A DNA stretch of 64,000 bases from VXYL01 sp965116345 (lineage in GTDB: Bacteria; Pseudomonadota; Gammaproteobacteria; Pseudomonadales; Azotimanducaceae): positions 4,216,001 to 4,280,000 of the forward strand of contig OZ220680.1 of assembly GCA_965116345.1 (NCBI GenBank), given 5' to 3'. Shown piece by piece: positions 34,355-43,600 of the stretch (its first letter is position 1; every line of letters begins with the position of its first letter). The position numbers and the translations under genes are program-made. The notes beneath the pieces were generated by a model that did no database searches, was not told where the DNA came from, and was given only the letters and a program-made list of their open reading frames with translations.

Positions 34355-34378
34355 CCCAAGTCCTCCCGATCAGCGACC

Positions 34379-37300
34379 CTATTCCGGACCCCGGTTCCCG
34401 CCGTTGTCTAAAGTCGGTCTCGCGAAGTCCGTCCACGGGGCGGCCAGCGACGACGCGTCGGCGCCCAACGGAATGCCCGGCGGCGGGCACACCTGCTCGA
34501 GACGCAGCGCCGGCGCGCCGGCCGGCGTCTCCCGGCGCAGGTCCAGCAGCCCGTCAAGCACCAGACGCCCCCGACCCCCGGTCGCGGTGTGGTAGTTGTG
34601 CCTTCCTCGGAACGCCTCATGTGGCCCCGGGTGCGACAGCCCGCGCACCCTCCACAGAAAACGGGTCCAGTGGTGCAGCTGGTGGTCGTCGTCCTCCAGC
34701 ACGATGACCGCCCCGCGCAGTTCCTTCGGGGCGTCGAAATGGTCCGGCTCGCGCGGGCCGTGCGTCTCCACGAACTCGTCGACCGTGAGCGTCTCATGCT
34801 CGACCGCCTCGAATATGGAATGTCCGGCCTCCGTCCGCTCGCCCGTCCAGGCCCCCTCGGCGGCGACCCACAGGTCCGGCACCTCCTCCGGTCCGACGAA
34901 GCCGCCGAGGTAGAGCTCCCACGGCGAGTACCGCACGCGGTTTGCGCCGTTCGTGATCGTACCGAAGCGGCCCGCGGACCACAGCCCGCCGCCGAGATCC
35001 ACGAGGTCCTCAGACCGGAAGCCACCCAGCTGCCCGTGGGCGCTGCTGAATCCCCAGTGGCTCGAGTACGCCGTCGCGACGCCGTAGTTCGCCCACACGT
35101 GCATGATCTCGTGCAGCGACGGCCCGTCCGACAGCGCGTCCAGCCACGGGAAGTGGATCACTCCCTTCAGACGCGCCGCGTTGTCGGGCGGCTCGCGGAT
35201 TTCGCCGAGCCCGATCCCGCGCACCTCGTTGGACACGTGGTGGTACACCCCGAAGTACGGCAGGTTGGCATGGTCGGACGAGCGCGCCAGCGCCGACAGG
35301 AACAGCAGCACGTCGAACTCGTCGCCGAAGTGCGCGATGAACTCCTCCGCGTACGCGGTCAGGTCCAGCTCCCACGTCACCGTGTCCAGGTCCGCGTCCA
35401 CCTGCATCGACACCGCCTCGTCATGCAGCATCCGCAGGGGCGAATCCGGGAACTCGTCCCGGTCGTACGCGACCGTCACCCCGCGCGACTCGAGGTCGGG
35501 AATGTGCGTCAGCAGCGCGTCCGGCCCGAGCGGGTTGCCGACCAGCGAGATCGTGTCGCCCGCGCCCAGCCTCGCGTTGGCCGCTAGGGCCGCGATGTCG
35601 CGGATGCCATTGTCGTCGAGGTCTAGATAATGCAGCCGTTCCAGCCCGCCAAGCGCCGCAAGATCCTCGATCCGGTTCCCTTCGAGGTCCACCTCGAACA
35701 GATACGCCATGTCCGCCAGCGGCGAGATTCCGTCCAGCCCGCCGCGGGTCAGCGTCAGGTACCGCACCTGCGAGAGTCCTGCCAACTCCTGGGAGTTTCT
35801 GAAGGGCGTCCCCGGTTCGTAGAGTTGCAGCCGCCTAAGCGAGGTGAGGCCGGCAAGCGGCGACAGGTCCCCTTCCACCGGCGATGCCCGCAACTCCTCC
35901 AGGTTCGTCAACCCGTCGACCGGAGAGATGTCCACCTTTGCCAGGTCATCCGACGCTGGCCAGTCCGCCTGCTGGATACGCTCCAGGGACGTGAGCTCGG
36001 CGATCGGTCGCAGGTCAACTGACAGCCCTTGGATTTCCAGTTCCCGGAGCGAAGTGAGGCTCGCCAGCGGCGACAGGTCGTTCACCGCCGTTTCGCCAAC
36101 AGTCAGGATTTCCAGTTGGCTCAGCGCAGCCAGCGGGCCCAGATCCTCGACCGACGTGCCGTCGATGTTGAGTTCTGTTAGTTCAGCCATTCCGGAAAGG
36201 AACGACAGGTCTCGGACCGCGTCGAGGTGGCCGACGTACAGGCGACGCAACGACGTCAGCGCCGACAGCGGTTCCACATCCGACACCGGGTTCCCCCACC
36301 CCAGGATCAACGTCTCGAGCGAACGAAGTCCGCCCAGTGCCGAAACGTCCGCCACGCGGTTGAGGCGCACGTTCAGATACGTCAGCGACGTCAGATCCGA
36401 TAGCGGCTGCAAGTCGACCACCCTGTTGTCGGTCAGATCCAGGTGTTTGAGCGACGACAGTCCGGCCAGCGGAACCAGATCCGCGATGACGCGATTGCCT
36501 CCTAGGCCCAGCCAGATCAGCGACGTCAATCCCGAAAGCACATGCAGATCGTCCACGTCGTTGAATGAGAGATCCAGATGCTCGAGCGACGACAGACCCG
36601 CAAGAGGTGTCAGATCCGACACATCGTTCGCAAATAGGTCGAGATGGGTCAGATGCGCCAAACCCGAAAGGGGCCGCAGGTCCACCACCGCGTTGTAGGA
36701 CAGATCGAGGTGTTTCAGCGAGGTCAGTCCCGTGAGTGGCGCAAGGTCCGAGACGTAGTTGCCCCGGAGTTCGAGCCGGGTCAGCCCGGTGGCGTGCTCG
36801 AGGCCGGCCAGGTCGGCTATTCCTTCGCTCGGGGCTCTGAGTTCGGTCAGGTTCCGCAACTCCACATCGGTGATATTCGACCCAAAAAATAGTTCGAGTA
36901 CGCGCCGCAGGTTGGCATCCGGAATCTCCACGGGAACCGCCGACGGAACAGGCGTCGCGGTAGCCTCCGCCGATGGCGGGCCCGCGCCGCCCGCGTTCGC
37001 CGCCCGCACCTGGAAGCCGTACGCCGTGCGGTTCGCGAGGCCCGTCACCGTGTGGCCCGCCGTGTCCGGTCCGCCGCCCGGCACCGCCGTCCACGCGCCC
37101 CACGCTCCGTCGCCGATGCGCATCCGGTACTCCCATCCGGACGCCTCTCCGAGAGCCGTCCACGACAGCTCCACCAGGCGGTCGCCGGCGGTCGCCGTCA
37201 ATCCCTCCGCCGCGGGCGGGACCGGCGGAACCGGCGTGGCGGTGGCCTCCGCCGATGGCGGGCCCGCGCCGCCCGCGTTCGCCGCCCGCACCTGGAAGCC

Positions 37301-37618
37301 GTACGCGGTGCCGTTCTCGAGGTCCGTCACCGTATGGCCCGTCGTCGCGGAGCCGCCGCCCGGCACCGCCGTCCACCCGCCCCAGGCGCCGTCGCCAACG
37401 CGCTGCCGGTAGTCCCACCGGATCGCAACCGCGATCGCCGTCCAGGACAGCGCGACCTCGCCGTCGCCCGCCTGCGCCGTCAGCCCCGTCGCCCGCGGCG
37501 GCGGTGACGCGGCGGGCTCCGTCGGCGGCGACTCGCCGCCTCCGCCGCTTCCGCATCCCGGCAGAACCAGCGCGAGCCCCAGAACCCAGGCGCGCCCGGT
37601 TCGTCCAACCGCCGTCAT
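34379..37618 (-). CDS. Lipoprotein with FN3 domains, leucine-rich repeats and HExxH metallopeptidase-like domain
   Basis: 1079 aa. ATG overlaps the stop of the giant gene (ATGA), so translation is coupled. Lipobox VLPGCGS, two fibronectin-III-like domains (about 45-230), internalin-like leucine-rich repeats of about 22 residues (about 240-660: LTGLTSLKHLDLSYN...), then a C-terminal domain with SLHEIMHVW (HEIMH, about 836-840) in a zincin-like context. It is a surface-anchored recognition plus possible protease protein. The third zinc ligand was not identified. Confidence 0.78.
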   Translation of the reverse strand: MTAVGRTGRAWVLGLALVLPGCGSGGGGESPPTEPAASPPPRATGLTAQAGDGEVALSWTAIAVAIRWDYRQRVGDGAWGGWTAVPGGGSATTGHTVTDLENGTAYGFQVRAANAGGAGPPSAEATATPVPPVPPAAEGLTATAGDRLVELSWTALGEASGWEYRMRIGDGAWGAWTAVPGGGPDTAGHTVTGLANRTAYGFQVRAANAGGAGPPSAEATATPVPSAVPVEIPDANLRRVLELFFGSNITDVELRNLTELRAPSEGIADLAGLEHATGLTRLELRGNYVSDLAPLTGLTSLKHLDLSYNAVVDLRPLSGLAHLTHLDLFANDVSDLTPLAGLSSLEHLDLSFNDVDDLHVLSGLTSLIWLGLGGNRVIADLVPLAGLSSLKHLDLTDNRVVDLQPLSDLTSLTYLNVRLNRVADVSALGGLRSLETLILGWGNPVSDVEPLSALTSLRRLYVGHLDAVRDLSFLSGMAELTELNIDGTSVEDLGPLAALSQLEILTVGETAVNDLSPLASLTSLRELEIQGLSVDLRPIAELTSLERIQQADWPASDDLAKVDISPVDGLTNLEELRASPVEGDLSPLAGLTSLRRLQLYEPGTPFRNSQELAGLSQVRYLTLTRGGLDGISPLADMAYLFEVDLEGNRIEDLAALGGLERLHYLDLDDNGIRDIAALAANARLGAGDTISLVGNPLGPDALLTHIPDLESRGVTVAYDRDEFPDSPLRMLHDEAVSMQVDADLDTVTWELDLTAYAEEFIAHFGDEFDVLLFLSALARSSDHANLPYFGVYHHVSNEVRGIGLGEIREPPDNAARLKGVIHFPWLDALSDGPSLHEIMHVWANYGVATAYSSHWGFSSAHGQLGGFRSEDLVDLGGGLWSAGRFGTITNGANRVRYSPWELYLGGFVGPEEVPDLWVAAEGAWTGERTEAGHSIFEAVEHETLTVDEFVETHGPREPDHFDAPKELRGAVIVLEDDDHQLHHWTRFLWRVRGLSHPGPHEAFRGRHNYHTATGGRGRLVLDGLLDLRRETPAGAPALRLEQVCPPPGIPLGADASSLAAPWTDFARPTLDNGGNRGPE

Positions 37619-40600
37619 TCCTTCTCGGCGCTGCATTCGCGCAACTCCCCCGTGTCGCTGCGGCACGCCCAGCGATGCTCCGTGTCCGCGTCGTCCCTTT
37701 CCTCGACCCCCTCGGAACCCTCGAGCACCTCGTCGCCGATCTCCACCCGGCACGTGTCCGGCGCGGAACCGCACTGGAACGGCGCAAGCAGGTAGCCGCG
37801 TTCGTAGCCGCCGTCGGGCGGCGACGCCACAGGGAATGGAAGGTCGATCGGGGGGATGATGACCACGCCGGTGTAGACGCACCCGACCTGGGTCACCTTT
37901 GCCCGGCACGTCCGCGTCCAGTGTTGGCAACGCCACAGATCCCGGTCGCGGTGCTCGTAGAGGCAGGACTCGGTCGCCACGTTGCCGAAGGTGTGCGAAC
38001 CCGTCGTGCATCGGTTGGAGTATCTCTTCCGACCGCAGCCGTCCGTATCGCCGCTGCAGGTCTTCGCCTGGGTAGCTGTGCAGTTGCCGTGTTGCCCCCA
38101 CAACTGCGGACAAGACGATCCTGGACACTGGCAGACATTCGCACCGCCGCACGACGACGCGCTACAGCCGGTCGGGCACGTGCGGCACGTGCCCGCCTGG
38201 GACTCCCCGAACTGGCACGCCTCGCAGGCGGTTCTTGTTGTGTTCGGCACTTGGCCGTCGGGGCAGGTCGTGCACTCCTCGCCGCCGCCGCCGATCTGGT
38301 CCGGGCCGCAGACGTGATCGGCATGGCACGATGCGGAGCCGCCGCTGCCGTCGCAGTGCTGCCCGGCCGCGCACGAACCACCGTGGCAGCTCCGCTCGTC
38401 GGTGCCGCCCGCCCGGCCTACGCAAGATGCACCGCCGCAACTAGGCGCCGGATTCGTGCAGGTCCGCGACCATGTGCGGGTCCGGGTGCCCTCCGAGCCG
38501 CATGCGGTCGCCGAGCAGCTTCCGAATGTCCCGTTCGTTCTGTCGCTCCAGCCGCCGTCCACCCGCGTGCAGCAGGATCCTTCCCAGCAGGACTTGCCGT
38601 CAGGACACTCGCTATCGTCATGGCAGTCCCCCTCCGGGTGGCATTGATGATTGCCGTGCTCGTGCTTGCCGACAGTACAGACGCACGCAGTGGCGCCGGT
38701 GTTGGCTGTCTTGCCCTCGGGGCAATCCTCACACTCCTCGACGCCGCCGCCGATCTGGTTCGGGCCGCAGACGTGATCGGCGTGACACGCTGCGGAGGCG
38801 CCGCTGCCGTTGCAATGCTGTCCCGAAACACACGAATGGCCGTAGCACGTCTCGGTCTGGGTACCGTCCTCGTCGCCGACGCAGTCACTGCCGCCAAACG
38901 CGGGCGCCGGGTCCGAGCAGGTCCGCGACCATGTCCGCGTCCGCGTTCCCGACGAGCCGCACGCGGTCGCCGAGCAGTTTCCCCACTCTCCGTAGGTCCG
39001 ATCGGCCCAGCCGCCGTCGACCGGCGTTTCGCACGACCCGCCCCAGCAGACCTTGCCGCCCGCGCACGAGTCGCCCTCGCAGTTCCGACCCTCCGTCCCG
39101 TTCGCCTCGCCCGAACAATCCGCGCCGCCGAACGCCGGCATCGGATTCGTGCAGCTACGTGTCCAGCTCCCGCTTTCCGTGCCCGACGAGCCGCACGCGG
39201 TCGCCGAGCAGACGCCGCTCCACGCGTACGACTTCTCCGTCCAGCCGCCGTCGACCGGCGTTTCGCACGACCCGCCCCAGCAGACCTTGCCGCCCGCGCA
39301 CGAGTCGCCCTCGCAGTTCCGACTCTCCGTCCCGTTCGCCTCGCCCGAACAATCCGCGCCGCCGAACGCCGGCATCGGATTCGTGCAGCTACGTGTCCAG
39401 CTCCCGCTTTCCGTGCCCGACGAGCCGCACGCGGTCGCCGAGCAGACGCCGCTCCACGCGTACGACTTCTCCGTCCAACCGCCGTCCACCGGCGTCTCGC
39501 ACGACCCGCTCCAGCAGACCTTGCCGCCCGCGCACGAGTCGCCCTCGCAGTTCCGACTCTCCGTCCCGTTCGCCTCGCCCGAACAATCCGCGCCGCCGAA
39601 CGCCGGCGTCGGATTCGTGCAGCTACGCGTCCAGCTCCCGCTTTCCGTGCCCGACGAGCCGCACGCGGTCGCCGAGCAGACGCCGCTCCACGCGTACGAC
39701 TTCTCCGTCCAACCGCCGTCCACCGGCGTCTCGCACGACCCGCTCCAGCAGACCTTGCCGCCCGCGCACGAGTCGCCCTCGCAGTTCCGACTCTCCGTCC
39801 CGTTCGCCTCGCCCGAACAGTCCGCGCCGCCGAATGCCGGCGTCGGATTTGTGCAGCTACGCGTCCAGCTCCCGCTTTCCGTGCCCGACGAGCCGCACGC
39901 GGTCGCCGAGCAGACGCCGCTCCACGCGTACGACTTCTCCGTCCAACCACCGTCCACCGGCGTCTCGCACGACCCGCCCCAGCAGACCTTGCCGCCCGCG
40001 CACGAGTCGCCTTTGCAGTTGCCCCTCTCCGTACCGTCCGCCTGACCGTCGCAGCCCCTGCCGCCAAACGCGGGCGCCGGATCCGAGCAGGTCCGCGACC
40101 ACGTCCGCGTCCGCGTTCCCGACGAGCCGCACTCGGTCGCCGAGCAGTTTCCCCACTCTCCGTAGGCCGGATCGGTCCAGCCGCCGTCGACCGGCGTCTC
40201 GCACGCCCCGCTCCAGCAGACCTTGCCGCCCGCGCACGAGTCGCCCGCGCAGTTCCGACTCTCCGTCCCGTTCGCCTCGCCCGAACAGTCCGCGCCGCCG
40301 AACGCCGGCGCCGGATTCGTGCAGCTGCGCGACCAACTTCTCTCCCGGGTTCCGGGAGAGCCGCATGCAGTCGCCGAGCAATTGTCCCAGTCCCCGTGCG
40401 CCTTCGCCGTCCAGCCGCCGTCGACCGGCGTCTCGCACGCCCCGCTCCAGCAAACCTTGCCGCCCGCGCACGAGTCGCCCGCGCAGTTCCGACTCTCCGT
40501 CCCGTTCGCCTCGCCCGAACAGTCCGCGCCGCCGAACGCCGGCGCCGGATTCGTGCAGCTGCGCGACCAGCTTCTCTCCCGGGTTCCGGAAGAGCCGCAT

Positions 40601-43600
40601 GCAGTCGCCGAGCAATTGCCCCAGTCCCCGTGCGCCTTCGCCGTCCAGCCGCCGTCGACCGGCGTCTCGCACGCACCACTCCAGCAGACCTTGCCGCCCG
40701 CGCACGAGTCGCCCGCGCAGTTCCGACTCTCCGACCCGTTCGCCTCGCCCGAACAGTCCGCGCCACCGAACGCGGGCGCCGGATTCGTGCAGGTGCGCGA
40801 CCAGCTTCTCTCCCGGGTTCCGGTAGAGCCGCATGCAGTCGCCGAGCAATTGCCCCAGTCGCCGTGCGACTTCGCCGTCCAGCCGCCGTCCACCGGCGTC
40901 TCGCACGCCCCGCTCCAGCAGACCTTGCCGCCCGCGCACGAGTCGCCCGCGCAGTTCCGGCTCTCCGTCCCGTTCGCCTCGCCCGAACAGTCCGCGCCGC
41001 CGAACGCCGGCGCCGGATTCGTGCAGGTGCGCGTCCAGCTCCTGGACTGCCTGCCCGACTCTCCGCACGCGGTCGCCGGGCAGCTTCCCCAGTCGCCGTG
41101 CGACTTCGCCGTCCAGCCGCCGTCAACGCGGGTGCCGCACGATCCGTTCCAGCAGACATCGCCGTCCCCGCAGTCGCCGTCGCCGTGGCAGTTCCCCGCC
41201 GCGTGGCAGGCGTGGTCCCCGTGCTCGTGCTCGCCCGACGGACAGCCGCAGGCCGTGCGGTCGGCGTTCGGCACCTTCCCGGCGGGACACGGGACGCACG
41301 CCCGGTCGCCGCCGCCGATCTCGTCGTCGCCGCATGCGTGGTCGGCATGGCACGAGCCGTCGTGCCCGTGATGGCCGTCCCTGCACGCGAAGCACGACGC
41401 GTCCGCCCCCGCGGACTGCCGCGAGCAGCCGGCGGACGATCCGTCCAGCGTGCCGGCGCAGGACTTCGTTTCGCCGCCGCCCGTGCACGTCCAGATCCAG
41501 TCCCCGCCGCTTCCCGCGCAGGTCCACGTCTCGGTCGCCGTTTCGCCCGCGCACGACCACCTCCGTTCGGCCGCCGTGTCCGTTCCGTCGCGCCAGTCGC
41601 CGCTGGCGCAGCTGTCCGCGGACGAACCGCAGGCCGCCGCCGGTGGCGGCGCGTGCGACTCCATCCGTCCCGCCCCGCAGCCCGGCGTGCCGCCCGCGCC
41701 GCACGCCCCGTGGGCGCCGGACCAGGACAGCAGCCCGTACGCGCCTGCGCCGCACGCGTTCCCCGGCCCGGTCGCCGACGCGTTGCAGGCCGGCAGTTCG
41801 CCGAACGACGCCCCCGCCGTCGTCGCCGCCGACAGCGTGAGCGCGCAGGAGGTCCCCGTCGCCGCCGCGCACGCCCCCGACCACGACTCCAGACCGTAGC
41901 CGGCGTCCGCGGTCGCCGTCAGCGTAGCGCCGCCGCCCTCGACCGTCGCCGAGCACGCGTCCCCGGCGCTGCCGCACGAGATGCCGCCCCGACCCGTCAC
42001 CGTGCCGCCGGCGGGCTTCGGCGACACCGTCAGCCGCCAGTAGTCCACCGCGATGCGGAACGTCAGCGAGTCCGGGTCGCCGTCGGCGTCGGTCGCGGTG
42101 TACGTGTAGGGCGTCGGCGCCTGCCGCGCCTTCGGCGTGCCCGAGATTCTCCGCGCGGCCGGGTCGAACGACAGACCCGTCGGCAGCGCCGGCGACAGGC
42201 CGTAGGTCACCTCGCCGTCGCCGCCGTCCGCCGTCGGCAGCGTCAGCGCCGCGATGGCGGCGTCCTTCGCCCACGCCTGGTCCGGCACGGCCGCGCCCCC
42301 GAAGTCCGGCGCGCCGTCCTCCTCGTCGTCGGCCACCGTCAGCGCGACCGGAGCGGGCGCCTGCGCCGGTGCGCCGTCCGAAAGCGCTCCGGCGACGGTC
42401 GCGGTCCGGTTCCCGGTATGCACGTCGTCGTCCACCGCCGACAGCGTCACCGCTCCCGTGCCCGCGGTCGCGCCCGCCGCGAACGCCAGCGTCGCGTTGC
42501 CTCCCAACACCAATGCGGGAGACGATTCCGAGACCGTCACCTCGAACGCGCGCCGCGCCGCCTCCGGCAGGCTCGCGGTCACCGTCGTGGAGCCGCCGTC
42601 CTCCGCGATAGACGACGACCCCAGCGACAGCGCCACCCGCGGCGCCGGCGCCACCGCCACGCCCACGGCGTCCGCCGCCGAGTCGCTGGCGCCGTCGTTG
42701 ACGACCAGCGAGAAGGCCAGCGCCGCCCCGGCGACCGGCGCGGCGAACGAAGGCCGCGCGGAAGTCGTATCCGAGAGCGCCACCGCCGGGCCCGCCGTCT
42801 GCGTCCACGCGTGCGTCAGCGGTCCGCCCTCCGGGTCGCTGCTGCCGGTCCCGTCCAGCGCCACGCGGTCGCCGCCCTTCGCCGCGACGTCCGCGCCGGC
42901 GTCCGCCGTCGGCGCGTCGTCGTCGGCCGTCACCGAGACCGTCGCCGCGTCCGCCGCGGAGTCCGCCTTGCCGTCGTTCACCGTCAGCGTGAACGTCAGC
43001 GAGTAGTCCGACTTGCGGTTCGGCGCCTCGAACGTCGGCCGAACCGCTGCCGCGTCCGACAGCGCGACGCCGGGCGGAGCGGTCCACGAGTAGGTCAGCG
43101 GATCGTCCTCCGCGTCCGAGCTGGCGCTTCCGTCGAGCGTCCCGGTCGCGCCCTCCCCGATGCGCGCGTCGACCGCGGAGGCGGACGCCACCGGCGGCGC
43201 GTTGGCGGCGGGCAGCACGTTGACGCGCACGTCGTCGCGGCCCGTGTTGCCGCCGGGGTCCGTCACCTTCAGCCGGAACGACAGCCGCTCCCGCCGGTCC
43301 ACCCGCGGCGCGTCGAACGTCGCCGTCGCCTCCTTCGCGCCGCCGAGCTCCACCTCGGAGCCGCCGCGCTGGACCCACGCGTAGGTCACCGCCAGGCCCT
43401 CGGGGTCGGCGCCGCCGCCCGACAGCGTCACGGACTCCCCCGACTCGACCGTCCGGTTCCGGCCCGCGTCCACCTCCGGAGCGTCGTCGTCGGCCGCCAC
43501 CGCCACCATGACGGTGTCCGGGTACGAGTCCTCCGTGCCGTCGTTCACGGTCAGCGTGAACGTGAGCTTGTAGTCCGCCGTCCGGTCCGGCGCCGTGAAC

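Noticed and set aside
38840..41130. CRISPR-like array
   Set aside because: The 234-bp units have no spacer/repeat alternation and are coding throughout.
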